Positions 28,093 to 37,184 of a DNA stretch of 64,000 bases are shown here, in pieces. Positions within the stretch are counted from its first letter, which is position 1. Every line of letters begins with the position of its first letter. Source of the stretch: Saccharicrinis sp963667815 (GTDB lineage: Bacteria; Bacteroidota; Bacteroidia; Bacteroidales; Marinilabiliaceae); the NCBI GenBank assembly GCA_963667815.1, contig OY764021.1. One strand, given 5' to 3'. The position numbers and the translations under genes were made by a program. The notes beneath the pieces were generated by a model. It worked only from the letters and a program-made list of their open reading frames with translations, did not search any database and was not told the DNA's origin.

Positions 28093-29160
28093 TTACTTCT
28101 TTTTACAAATTAATAAGGTGTGACTCACACCAATATTTTGAACAGTTTCTTCAACTTCTAATCCAGCTTTATCCACTAATTTTAACATATCTTCTGAATG
28201 ATACATCTGACTGCAACCATTTGCAATATTTGTAAAATATAATGAAGTTGCATGTAAGCTATAAGTTGATGCCGGGAATTCCTGATCATCCCAATATGTT
28301 TCAAGAATATAAACTCTTCCGTTTTCATCCAGAGCATTATATGATCTTGTTAAGAGCTGAAGGATATCTTCTTGAGAAAAACAATCTAAAAATTGACTCA
28401 TCCAAATGATATCTGCTCCTTTAGGAAAAGGATTAGAGTGATCTAATAAATTTAACGGATGGCCATTAACTCTATCGCTAAATCCGTTTTCTTCAATATT
28501 TTTATAGGCAACATTTAACTGCCCTGGTAAATCAAGAATAGTTACTTTTACATCCTGGTTATACTTGGCACACTGGATTGAGAATTTACCTGTGTTACCA
28601 CCAACATCTAAAATTTGCTTTGGATTATTTTTAAAAACCAAAGGCATAATTTCGGGGAAAGCATAATCTGAATAATAATGATCAAATGCGAACCAGCTTT
28701 CTTTAGCTTTTTCTGGTAAATGAGCTAATCCCTCATATACTGTTGGCCAATCGCCAAATACTTTTAAACCTGTAGGTTTTCCTTCTTTAATTGAATCTTC
28801 GAGTGTAAAAACACCTTCATAATTCACATCCTGAGTAAAATCCATATTTACTCTGGTCAAATCATCACACTGAATATACCATCCGGTTTTTGTGAGTTTA
28901 TACAAATCTTCTTCAACAGTAACCAATTCAAGACTTAAACCAGCTTCTAATAAAACTTTTACTCCATATACTGAAAGTTTAAGTTCTGAAGCAATATCTT
29001 CAATGGTGATTCCTTTTCTTTTTTTCTTGATCAATTCAAGGATTCCAAGGTTTCGAAGAGAAAGTGCTGCTTGAAACATGATCGGTGCGAATGCTATCTT
29101 TTGAGCATCGTACTTTGCCTGAAGGGCAGTTTTGTTATCTTTTCCGTAGGTAACAGACAT
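28093..29160 (-). CDS. SAM-dependent O-methyltransferase (plant/acetylserotonin type)
   Basis: This is about 355 residues from the ATG at 29160. A TTG at 29187 would extend it into the previous gene and is less likely. The N-terminal winged-helix dimerisation region (ITIEDIASELKLSVYGVKVL) is followed by a class I SAM-binding core with LDVGGNTGKFS and a DLPGQL acidic loop. The domain order is that of small-molecule O-methyltransferases. In the pigment context it likely methylates the aromatic head group or its precursor on carbon or oxygen. Spacing to the LpxL-like gene upstream is 5 bp. Confidence 0.85.
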   Translation of the reverse strand: MSVTYGKDNKTALQAKYDAQKIAFAPIMFQAALSLRNLGILELIKKKRKGITIEDIASELKLSVYGVKVLLEAGLSLELVTVEEDLYKLTKTGWYIQCDDLTRVNMDFTQDVNYEGVFTLEDSIKEGKPTGLKVFGDWPTVYEGLAHLPEKAKESWFAFDHYYSDYAFPEIMPLVFKNNPKQILDVGGNTGKFSIQCAKYNQDVKVTILDLPGQLNVAYKNIEENGFSDRVNGHPLNLLDHSNPFPKGADIIWMSQFLDCFSQEDILQLLTRSYNALDENGRVYILETYWDDQEFPASTYSLHATSLYFTNIANGCSQMYHSEDMLKLVDKAGLEVEETVQNIGVSHTLLICKKK

Positions 29161-29165
29161 TAGGA

Positions 29166-30059
29166 TTATTTTTTTTCGTTTTCCCAAAAAGGGTGATAAT
29201 TAAACCATTGCAAAGGATATTTTTCAACTTTCGATTGCAACTGATTTACATAATCGGTTAACATTACTTTAATTGACTCATCTCTTAAGGCCGGTTTACG
29301 TTCCTTAGGATAAACTTTACCTTTTGTGGCAAAGAAATGATAGTGTGTATTGGTTTCTTTTACACTAAAAACAAAAGTTACTGGTATAGAATATTTACTT
29401 GCCAACACCATGGGTCCGATTGGAAATTCTGCCATCTCACCTAAAAAAGGTATTTTAATGGTTTGGTTTCCTTCTACAAACCGATCACCGTGCATGGCTA
29501 CCAGTTCTTTATTTTTAAATGCTTCAATAACACTAAAAATATGCGACATGTCATCCTTTATTGGGATAACATTAACTTTTTTGTCACCAATGGCTTCTTG
29601 TAAAACATCTTTTAATTTTTCATGTTCTGCTTCCACCATTAAGATATTAATTACTGAATCTACTCTTTCCAATAATTCCCCTGCTACTTCCCAGTTACCC
29701 ATGTGGGCCCCTAGCAGTAATCCTCCTTTTTTATCCTTTACCATTTGATGTAAATGTTCCTCACCATCAAAGTTAAAGGTATATTGATCCTTTTGTCCGG
29801 AAAGAATAGCAATCTTGTCAATCAGAACTTTACCTAAAAACACATAATTTTTATAAATACTAACAATGCTTTTAAGTTTTCCATAATTTAATCGCTCTCT
29901 ATAGAAATAACTTATTGATTCTTTATTCGAAAAGAGTAAATAAAAAAACGAAACGGGTTTAAGTAAAATATAAGCTAAACGAACATCAACCTTTATAAGG
30001 CCGATAAATATTCGATAACCTAAGGGAGTTCCCTTTGACTTACCCGTCCATTTACTCAT
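29166..30059 (-). CDS. LpxL/HtrB-like lipid acyltransferase
   Basis: This 297-residue lysophospholipid/lipid A acyltransferase family protein has the catalytic HX4E motif as His119-Glu124 in GAHMGNWE, followed by HGDRFV (substrate region) near 190. A hydrophobic stretch (about 25-45) may anchor it. It overlaps the ACP gene by 4 bp (ATGA-type junction), which fits an enzyme using acyl-ACP as donor. It is a candidate for transferring the aryl-polyene acyl chain from ACP to a lipid acceptor. The lipid A pathway is the alternative, but the operon context argues for a dedicated role. Confidence 0.85.
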   Translation of the reverse strand: MSKWTGKSKGTPLGYRIFIGLIKVDVRLAYILLKPVSFFYLLFSNKESISYFYRERLNYGKLKSIVSIYKNYVFLGKVLIDKIAILSGQKDQYTFNFDGEEHLHQMVKDKKGGLLLGAHMGNWEVAGELLERVDSVINILMVEAEHEKLKDVLQEAIGDKKVNVIPIKDDMSHIFSVIEAFKNKELVAMHGDRFVEGNQTIKIPFLGEMAEFPIGPMVLASKYSIPVTFVFSVKETNTHYHFFATKGKVYPKERKPALRDESIKVMLTDYVNQLQSKVEKYPLQWFNYHPFWENEKK

Positions 30060-30298
30060 TTTAAATTATTTTCGATATAAGTATATAAATCATTTAAAAC
30101 GCGGATATCTTTCATCTCCTCACGCTTCACTTTAAATCCAAATTCCTTTTCAATGATTACTACTATATCCACAAAATCAAGACTTTCTAATCCAAGATCG
30201 TCAATTAGATGCGCATCATCATTGATTACATCTTCGTCAATTTCGAACTCATCTATTAAGAACTCTACAACGATATCTTTAATCTTGCCTCTTTCCAT
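30056..30298 (-). CDS. acyl carrier protein
   Basis: This 80-residue acidic protein carries the phosphopantetheine Ser39 in LGLESLDFVD and a helix II rich in Asp and Glu. It is a second ACP, distinct from that at 24583-24840, and lies 6 bp after a ketosynthase gene and 4 bp overlapping the LpxL-like gene. Two ACPs in one locus may separate starter loading from elongation, or feed the acyltransferase. That division is inference. Confidence 0.92.
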   Translation of the reverse strand: MERGKIKDIVVEFLIDEFEIDEDVINDDAHLIDDLGLESLDFVDIVVIIEKEFGFKVKREEMKDIRVLNDLYTYIENNLK

Positions 30299-30304
30299 TT
30301 TTCC

Positions 30305-31531
30305 CTATTTACTATATTTAGATAATATGATTGTTGAATTTGTACCACCAAATCCGAATGAATTTGAAAGTATAGTATTTAATTCTTTTTCTGTTGTTTT
30401 ATTAATAATATTCAATTTTGCGGATTGCTCATCCGGATTTTCAAAATTAATATTTGGAGCAATAAATGAATTGTGCATCATAAGTGAACTATAAATTAAT
30501 TCACTTCCTCCACCCATCCACATTTCATGACCTGTCATTGATTTGGTTGAACTGATCGGTGTTTTACACTCGCCAAATACAGTATTTAAAGCTCTTGCTT
30601 CCATTGCATCTCCAACAGGCGTTGAAGTGGCATGTGCATTTACATAATCAATATCCTTAGCAGCCATATTAGCATCTTTTAAACAACGCTTTAAGGATTC
30701 AGTAGGACCTGTTTCATTAGGAACAGAAATATGATCGCCATTTGAAGAGAATCCGTAGCCTTTAATTTCGGCAACAATATTGGCACCTCTTTTTAATGCT
30801 GATTCAAGACTTTCCACAACCAAAGAAGCTCCACCCCCACTTGGTATTAATCCATCACGATCCTTATCAAATGGTCTGGATGCCTTTTCCGGGGCATCAT
30901 GGCGAACAGAAAATGCTGATAATCCATCAAAACTTCCCATAGATTCAGGATTAATTTCCTGACCTCCACCACATAAAACAATATCCTGATAACCATGCTT
31001 AATTAAAAAGTATGCCAAACCTACAGCGTGCGAGCTACTTGCACAAGCACCACTTACAGTAAAATTGATACCTTTTAGTTTAAAGATAACCGACAGGTTC
31101 ATTGAAATAGTTGAGTTCATACTTTGAAATATAGACCCAGAACCAAGTAGAGTTGTATCTTTTGTTTCCCTTACTCTATCGATAGACTCAATTACAGGAA
31201 TCGAAGAGCTATCGTTACCATATAAAATTCCTACTTCATTCTTTTCTAAGAAATCCATATCGATTTTTGCATTTTCAAATGCTTCAAGAGTTGCCATGTA
31301 AGCATATTCTCCCTGTTCGGGGATACCGACACGCTGACGACGGTTTAATAGCTTTTTTAAATTTGGTCGCTCAAGAACACCTGTAAGCATTGATCTAAAT
31401 CCTAATTCCTTACGATTTAAATCAAGACCAATTCCTGACTTTCCATTATATAATGATGAAGTTACTTCTTCTAAACTTTTACCCAGTACCGAATAAATAC
31501 CCATACCGGAAATAACAACTCTTCTTTCCAT
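30305..31531 (-). CDS. beta-ketoacyl-ACP synthase
   Basis: This 408-residue ketosynthase has Cys163 in SGACASSSH, His300 in VNAHATSTPVGD and Lys330/His335 in TKSMTGHEMWMGGG. The triad is intact. The GHEMWMGGGSE version of the last motif differs from the GHTLAGAAG form in the other two ketosynthases, which suggests FabB-like ancestry and a different substrate pocket. It lies 15 bp after the FabG gene and 6 bp before an ACP gene, so FabG, ketosynthase and ACP form an early elongation module. Confidence 0.9.
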   Translation of the reverse strand: MERRVVISGMGIYSVLGKSLEEVTSSLYNGKSGIGLDLNRKELGFRSMLTGVLERPNLKKLLNRRQRVGIPEQGEYAYMATLEAFENAKIDMDFLEKNEVGILYGNDSSSIPVIESIDRVRETKDTTLLGSGSIFQSMNSTISMNLSVIFKLKGINFTVSGACASSSHAVGLAYFLIKHGYQDIVLCGGGQEINPESMGSFDGLSAFSVRHDAPEKASRPFDKDRDGLIPSGGGASLVVESLESALKRGANIVAEIKGYGFSSNGDHISVPNETGPTESLKRCLKDANMAAKDIDYVNAHATSTPVGDAMEARALNTVFGECKTPISSTKSMTGHEMWMGGGSELIYSSLMMHNSFIAPNINFENPDEQSAKLNIINKTTEKELNTILSNSFGFGGTNSTIILSKYSK

Positions 31532-31546
31532 TTTACAAAAGTCTCA

Positions 31547-32272
31547 TTAGCTATACATTCCACCATTCACCGCAATCGTTTCTCCTGTAATATAAGCAGC
31601 TCCGTCTGAAGCTAAAAAGCTAACCACACTGGCCACTTCTTCTGCTTTACCAAAACGATTTAACGGAATATGACGTTTCCATTCTTTTTCATTAATATCT
31701 TCTGTCATCTCGGTTTTAATGAAACCAGGAGCAACACAGTTTACTGTCACTTTCTTTTTACCAACTTCCATTGATAATGATTTAGTGGCAGCAATAACCG
31801 CTCCTTTAGAAGCAGAATAATTTACTTGACCAGGATGTCCTTTTTGTCCTGAAAGAGAAACTATATTAATGATTCTCCCCCATTTATTAACAACCATACC
31901 TTCAAGCACTTGACGTGTAACAAAAAAGAAACTATTTTGGTTCGTTGATATTACTTTATTCCATTCACTGTCAGTCATGAAAACCATCAGGTTATCACTA
32001 GTAATACCTGCATTGTTAACTAATACATCAATATGCTTATCATTTTCCTTCATCCAGCCCCCAAGTACTTCTTCAACTTTTTGAGAATCTGAAACATCAA
32101 AGGGCAATAAATCTGCTTTACCTCCGGCTTCCTCAATTTCGGCTTTTACTTTCTGTGCCTCTTCATGAGCTGACCTATAATTTATAAGAACATAGAATCC
32201 TTGCTGTGCTAATTGAATAGAAATAGCTTTCCCAATTCCTCTTGATCCTCCTGTAACTAATGCATTTTTCAT
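31547..32272 (-). CDS. fabG: 3-oxoacyl-ACP reductase
   Basis: This 241-residue short-chain dehydrogenase has TGGSRGIGK (cofactor loop), NNAGIT, catalytic Ser in IVSLSGQKG, YSASKGA (Tyr-X3-Lys), and a C-terminal ITGETIAVNGGMYS, all typical of FabG. It reduces the 3-keto group on ACP-bound chains with NADPH. I start it at the ATG at 32272; the reading frame continues upstream to a TTG at 32281, which would add only three residues. It is probably the pathway-specific reductase of the pigment locus rather than the housekeeping one. Confidence 0.92.
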   Translation of the reverse strand: MKNALVTGGSRGIGKAISIQLAQQGFYVLINYRSAHEEAQKVKAEIEEAGGKADLLPFDVSDSQKVEEVLGGWMKENDKHIDVLVNNAGITSDNLMVFMTDSEWNKVISTNQNSFFFVTRQVLEGMVVNKWGRIINIVSLSGQKGHPGQVNYSASKGAVIAATKSLSMEVGKKKVTVNCVAPGFIKTEMTEDINEKEWKRHIPLNRFGKAEEVASVVSFLASDGAAYITGETIAVNGGMYS

Positions 32273-32330
32273 AGACTTCAATGTGTTATGTACACGAAAA
32301 TAATATCTTCAATTAAAATACAAACTGAAA

Positions 32331-33878
32331 TTATTCTTGTGGTATTTCCACGTTATTATTAAACAGATAATCAACTACCTTAGCTAAATCCTCATACAAA
32401 GGTTTATCCTCAATATAAACTGGGAAGATAGCGCGAAGCTTATCATAAACTTTTTTAGTTGCAGAAGATAATCTTGAAGATACTTGCAGGTAATCAATAG
32501 CTTGTAACAATGCCATCATTTCAATAGCCTGAACCTGATAAGCATTATCAATAACACGTTTTGTAATCAACGCACTATTGGTTCCCATACTAACAATATC
32601 CTGATTGTCATTATTTGTTGTAATACTATGAACATACATGGAGTTCGATAGTGTTTGATTTTCTGCAGCTGTAGATGTTGCCGTAAACTGCATTCCTTGT
32701 AATCCCAGGTTAAGACCTAAAGTACCTAAGTTTACAAAAGGAGGTAATATCTCGTTTATTTTGCTATTGAATAGAAAAGCTGTTTGGCGCTCTGAAAGCA
32801 TTGACACACGAGTAACAGCAAGTTTAAGCTTATCCATTTCAATAGAGATATAATCTCCATGGAAGTTTCCTCCGTGATAAACGTTTTTATTTTCAACATC
32901 AACGATTGGATTATCACTTACTGAGTTTGCTTCGTTTACCACTACTTTTTTAGCAGATTCTACAGCTTCGTATACAGGACCTAAGATTTGAGGCACACAT
33001 CGTAAGGAATAATACTCTTGAACCTTACGCTTAAATATACGCTCATCAACTTCGCCAGAAAAGAAATGTTCTTCTCGACGGGCAATCAAGTCACTATCTT
33101 TAAGCAACATGCGCATTCCTTCGGCAATTTTTTGCTGTCCGTCGTGTTTTTTAACTGAATTTAATGTAACAGAAAAGTGATCATCAAAAGACATCACAAT
33201 TTCGTTCATCATAACTGAGGCCATTAACGACCAATTCAACAACTGCTTTGATTTAATTACATTAACCAAACCTACACCAGTCATCACTGAAGTACCATTA
33301 ATTAGAGAAAGACCTTCGCGAAGTTTTACTTCAATCGGTTCAATTCCCAACTCTGTAAACACCTCTTTTGTTAATCTAAACTCTCCTTTATATGTTACAT
33401 GTCCTTCTCCTATCAACACCAAAGCAAGATGAGCTAACTGAACAAGATCGCCACTAGCTCCTACTCCACCGTGCTCAGGAATAAAAGGATATACATCTGA
33501 ATTAATAAGTGTTTCTAATAGTTCTAAACATGAGGTATGAATACCTGAGTAACCCTGCATAATAGCTCTCATTCGAACCAACATTGAGGCCTTGGCATAA
33601 ACATCAGGAATCTTTTGGCCGGCTCCTGCAGAATGGCTACGAATTAAATTATATTGTAAATCAACAAGTTTATCATCTTCAATACGATACTGAGCCATTG
33701 GCCCTAAACCAGTATTAATACCGTAAATCACCTTGTTCTTAGCGAATTTCTCTAGAAACTCATAGCTCTCTTTAACTTTTTGTTTGGTATCAGAATCAAT
33801 TTTAATTTCTTGATTCCCAAAAAGAATTTCCTCAACAACTTCAATTGTCAAGTCTTTCTCAACGCTCAGGTTAATCAT
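32331..33878 (-). CDS. aromatic amino acid ammonia-lyase, probably tyrosine ammonia-lyase
   Basis: This 515-residue lyase has the Ala141-Ser142-Gly143 triad that cyclises to the MIO cofactor (GGVGASGDL), the catalytic Tyr in VIYGINTGLG, and YSLRCVPQILG and NFHGDYIS motifs. From memory it closely matches the Flavobacterium johnsoniae tyrosine ammonia-lyase of the flexirubin cluster, including NLIRSH (Ser81-His82) at the substrate-selectivity loop. It would convert tyrosine to 4-coumarate, the aryl starter of the polyene. Histidine ammonia-lyase is the alternative call, but no hut genes are near. It is the first gene of the pigment unit, 58 bp before FabG. I did not find a clear TAnnTTTG box in its 148 bp upstream region. 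Confidence 0.85.
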   Translation of the reverse strand: MINLSVEKDLTIEVVEEILFGNQEIKIDSDTKQKVKESYEFLEKFAKNKVIYGINTGLGPMAQYRIEDDKLVDLQYNLIRSHSAGAGQKIPDVYAKASMLVRMRAIMQGYSGIHTSCLELLETLINSDVYPFIPEHGGVGASGDLVQLAHLALVLIGEGHVTYKGEFRLTKEVFTELGIEPIEVKLREGLSLINGTSVMTGVGLVNVIKSKQLLNWSLMASVMMNEIVMSFDDHFSVTLNSVKKHDGQQKIAEGMRMLLKDSDLIARREEHFFSGEVDERIFKRKVQEYYSLRCVPQILGPVYEAVESAKKVVVNEANSVSDNPIVDVENKNVYHGGNFHGDYISIEMDKLKLAVTRVSMLSERQTAFLFNSKINEILPPFVNLGTLGLNLGLQGMQFTATSTAAENQTLSNSMYVHSITTNNDNQDIVSMGTNSALITKRVIDNAYQVQAIEMMALLQAIDYLQVSSRLSSATKKVYDKLRAIFPVYIEDKPLYEDLAKVVDYLFNNNVEIPQE

Positions 33879-34026
33879 ATTTTAAACTATTACACACTTA
33901 GGTTATTTTATCGAAATGCAAAGAAAACAAATTCTAATTATTTCTTAATAATTATTAATAATAAACCTAAGAGGAATGTTTATTTAGAACAATTTTAAAC
34001 AATGTTCGAATAACCTTCAATCAAAT

Positions 34027-34965
34027 CTACATTTCTAGTGCTACATAATCTAGTTTATCAAACTCTTTACCTGTTAGAATAACTGAATACATGTGCTTTA
34101 CAGGACTTAACTCATCTAGAATATCTCCGGTAAAAAAGGAATGTGTGTCTCGAACCGGAAATCTAAAGCCGATTGTTTCAGAGAGGTCAATATAATTTAC
34201 TGTGGAAATTTTAAAACGATTGGTTTTATTTCCTAATTGTCTTTTTGCCCTTGTAAAAAGCTGTAATCCTTTAAGCAAAAAATCATGATTATTATAAAGT
34301 ACATAAGTTCGTTTTTGAAAATTCAGCTTAGACAACCAAACACCATGCTTTCTATCATTTACAGCTGCGCTATTCAAAACTAAATTATCAAACACAAATT
34401 CATCATGCACTTCATCTTCCAGAGCATATAATTTTAAAAAGTAATTTCCAAGGCTATGAGCCATCAAGGAAATATTCATATGATTATTATTCTGTCTTAA
34501 TTCCTTGGCTAAATCAACATATGCATCAAATTCAGGTAAACTATTTTCTATATTACTATGAGATTGAAACAAATTTGATGGCTTGCCCTTTTCTGTTTTA
34601 AAAGGCCAAAAGAAAAATACCACTTTTACATCATATTCTTCTTGGATTAACAATGCTCTCTGATACACTTCTTCTATTTCCTTTCCATACCCATGTACAT
34701 AAAATAAAACATTATGAACACCAAAATCCATATATTCCTTAAACAACTCTTGTTTATCAGATGATCTAATTTTCATTTTATCATCAACAGACGATGCTAC
34801 ATAAAGATTAGTAGTATTCTGGCTTGAGTTTGTATAGCCAATAGTATAGCCATCTTGCTTAAAATCAACATCTGCACTTGTCATAAAAAACACTTCATTC
34901 GTACCTGCATTTATATACCCAAATACTAAATTTAAAATGATGATATAAAATAACGACCGCCTCAT
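34027..34965 (-). CDS. secreted alpha/beta hydrolase (DUF900-like)
   Basis: This 312-residue protein has a signal peptide at residues 1-20 (ending FGYINAG). FYVHGYGKEIEEVYQRA is the oxyanion strand and helix, and MAHSLGNYFL contains the nucleophile elbow AHSLGN of DUF900-type (PF05990) hydrolases. A late His (VRDTHSFF) could complete the triad. The substrate is unknown. It is on the same strand as the pigment locus but 148 bp upstream of its first gene, so it may be a separate transcript. Confidence 0.75.
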   Translation of the reverse strand: MRRSLFYIIILNLVFGYINAGTNEVFFMTSADVDFKQDGYTIGYTNSSQNTTNLYVASSVDDKMKIRSSDKQELFKEYMDFGVHNVLFYVHGYGKEIEEVYQRALLIQEEYDVKVVFFFWPFKTEKGKPSNLFQSHSNIENSLPEFDAYVDLAKELRQNNNHMNISLMAHSLGNYFLKLYALEDEVHDEFVFDNLVLNSAAVNDRKHGVWLSKLNFQKRTYVLYNNHDFLLKGLQLFTRAKRQLGNKTNRFKISTVNYIDLSETIGFRFPVRDTHSFFTGDILDELSPVKHMYSVILTGKEFDKLDYVALEM

Positions 34966-35016
34966 AACCTATTCATTTATTGATTAACGTTTTTATAAAT
35001 AACATAAACAAATAAA

Positions 35017-35046
35017 AAAGGTTGACCCAAAATCAGGTCAACCTTT
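35017..35046 (-). terminator. rho-independent terminator after the M16 operon
   Basis: This is a perfect 11-bp inverted repeat (35017-35027 with 35036-35046) with an 8-nt loop. Read on the minus strand, the stem is followed by a run of six T. It lies 55 bp after the stop of the 687-aa M16 gene and separates it from the DUF900-like hydrolase. Confidence 0.85.
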
Positions 35047-35101
35047 AAATCATAAGAATTTTAATAATTTACACGTATATGTTCAAATATTCACAACTTT
35101 A

Positions 35102-37165
35102 CTAGTTAGCAAAAACTTCATCCTGAATACCTTTATTTACCAATACTTCATCCACATTAATAGCAATGGATTGCGGCCCCACTGTTTGACTCATCACCAC
35201 CGGAAACTTAACTCCATCTACATCTTTATACTCAGAATATAAAGTCACACTAGAGCCTTGACCTTGTGGTAAATTAGCTACTTCCTTAACTTTAAGACCA
35301 GATTTAGCATCAAAGTAAACAGTAGATTCTTTTTTTACCGGGTTTGTAATAATTAGCTTATAAACATCTTTCCCGTCTAACTTATCTTTACCTATTAATT
35401 GTAGGTCATAACCCAATTCGTTGTACTGCAGTTCCGGGAAAATCATAGCCTGATACTCCATTTCTTTTAGCATATCTCCCTGAAGTTCTTGCTTTTGTCC
35501 TTGCATAAACATAGAACCTTTTTCTCCGTTGTAAACTTGCTTACTTAAAACATTATCTCCCATTAAGGTTTCTACACTTATTTTATTGGGTGCTTTTTGA
35601 TATGTATTCATTGCCAGATTCATTCCCTGAATTGACATTGTACATTTCATCGATAGATCATGTATAGATTTTAGCTGATCCTCACCACCAAGAGCTTTAA
35701 TATAATCATCAATAACCTTTTGTGCCGTTAATCCTTTAGGCAACCCGGTTCTTACTACTTTATTTGCATAATAATCATACTCAACAACCTTAGCTTCTCC
35801 TGAAATGTTTTCCATTAGAGATTCAATATTATTTACATCTCCAACAGCAAGGTAAATAGCTTTATCAGGCTTTAAATACTTTTTAGCCATTTCTTTTACA
35901 TCATTTACAGTTACTGCTGCAAGACGCTCCATATATGTTTCGTAATAATCTACTGGTAAACCATATTTATCTATATTTAATGCAAAACGAGCTAAAGTAG
36001 ATGGATCCTCCAATGAGCGACCAAAACTACCTGCCATGGCATTTTTTACTAAAGTAAGGTCGTCCTCATCCACATCTTCATTAATTAGGCGATCCATTTC
36101 CATTTGAGTTTCAACAAATGCACTATCAGTAATACTACCTCTTACATTTGATGCCATACGAAAATATCCCATATGCTCATCTGCATTTAATGATGAATAA
36201 GCACCGTAAGTCCATGCTTTATTCTCCCTTAGGTTTTTCATTAAACGCCCACTAAAACCATGTCCTCCAAAAATCTGATTCATCACTCTTGCCTTAATGT
36301 AATCATCAGCACCAGGCTTTAAGTCAACAGGGTAAGAAATTGAAATATAGGATTGAGGTGCACCATCTTTATTACTCATAGCAAATATAGGCTTATCTAA
36401 CTCAGCAGGCTTTTTAAACTCATGTTTTGGTACATCGCCTGATTCCCAGGAACCAAAATATTTTTTTACTGTTTTCTTAGCCTCTTTAACTGTTACATCT
36501 CCAACAATTACTAAATAAGCAACATTGGCTTTAAAGTAACTATTATAGTATGCCTTACAATCATCGATGGTAACATTTTGAATGGTTTCTTCTGATGAAA
36601 TTTCACCATAAGCAGACTCTTTTCCAAACATTAAAGCAGAGGTAATATTTGAAGTAATAGCTCGCGGCTCATCTTTTTGCACTTTTAGACCAGACAAAGC
36701 TTGTTTAATTTGTTTATCTAACTCTTCCTGAGGAAACAACGGATGATATAAAACATCAGTCATTAAATCTAATAACTCATCTTGATGTTTTTTTAGTGAT
36801 CGCGCATAAATTCCACTAGCTGTTGTATTTAAAGATGCTCCAATAAAATCAATCTCTTCATCAATCTGAGATTTAGTTCTATTTTCAGTTCCAGCCCTTA
36901 ATAATTCACCAGTAAAACTTGAATATCCAGCTTTATCACCTTCATAAATTGGATCAATATCCAGCGATAAAGAATAAGAAATAACTGGATGTTTATGATT
37001 TTCGACCACAATAACTTTTAATCCGTTTTTTAGCTCAAACTTGGTATAATCTCCTAAATTAAGTTTTGTAGCAGGTCCGGCTTTGGGTGCTTGTGATCTA
37101 TCTAATTGTGCAAAACCAGTAACAACTGATAGTGCAAATAATATAATGAATGAAATTCTTTTCAT
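35102..37165 (-). CDS. M16-family peptidase-like protein, probably the non-catalytic partner
   Basis: This 687-residue protein has a signal peptide (1-19) and two M16 domains (about 35-440), then a roughly 220-residue C-terminal extension. The HXXEH zinc motif expected near residue 80 is missing (GYSSFTGEL in its place), so it should not bind the catalytic zinc. An R/Y motif region (NLRENKAWTYGAYS) of the second domain is kept. The extension (VDDYIKALGGEDQLKSI) resembles the outer-membrane lipoprotein-sorting-like domain often fused to such proteins. It lies 19 bp after the active M16 gene, which suggests a heterodimer. Confidence 0.85.
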   Translation of the reverse strand: MKRISFIILFALSVVTGFAQLDRSQAPKAGPATKLNLGDYTKFELKNGLKVIVVENHKHPVISYSLSLDIDPIYEGDKAGYSSFTGELLRAGTENRTKSQIDEEIDFIGASLNTTASGIYARSLKKHQDELLDLMTDVLYHPLFPQEELDKQIKQALSGLKVQKDEPRAITSNITSALMFGKESAYGEISSEETIQNVTIDDCKAYYNSYFKANVAYLVIVGDVTVKEAKKTVKKYFGSWESGDVPKHEFKKPAELDKPIFAMSNKDGAPQSYISISYPVDLKPGADDYIKARVMNQIFGGHGFSGRLMKNLRENKAWTYGAYSSLNADEHMGYFRMASNVRGSITDSAFVETQMEMDRLINEDVDEDDLTLVKNAMAGSFGRSLEDPSTLARFALNIDKYGLPVDYYETYMERLAAVTVNDVKEMAKKYLKPDKAIYLAVGDVNNIESLMENISGEAKVVEYDYYANKVVRTGLPKGLTAQKVIDDYIKALGGEDQLKSIHDLSMKCTMSIQGMNLAMNTYQKAPNKISVETLMGDNVLSKQVYNGEKGSMFMQGQKQELQGDMLKEMEYQAMIFPELQYNELGYDLQLIGKDKLDGKDVYKLIITNPVKKESTVYFDAKSGLKVKEVANLPQGQGSSVTLYSEYKDVDGVKFPVVMSQTVGPQSIAINVDEVLVNKGIQDEVFAN

Positions 37166-37184
37166 TTTACTTTTAGTTTATGAT

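Noticed and set aside
32331..33878. Histidine ammonia-lyase of a histidine-degradation operon
   Set aside because: No hutU, hutI or other hut genes are near, and the sequence resembles the flexirubin-cluster tyrosine ammonia-lyase; the pigment context fits tyrosine.
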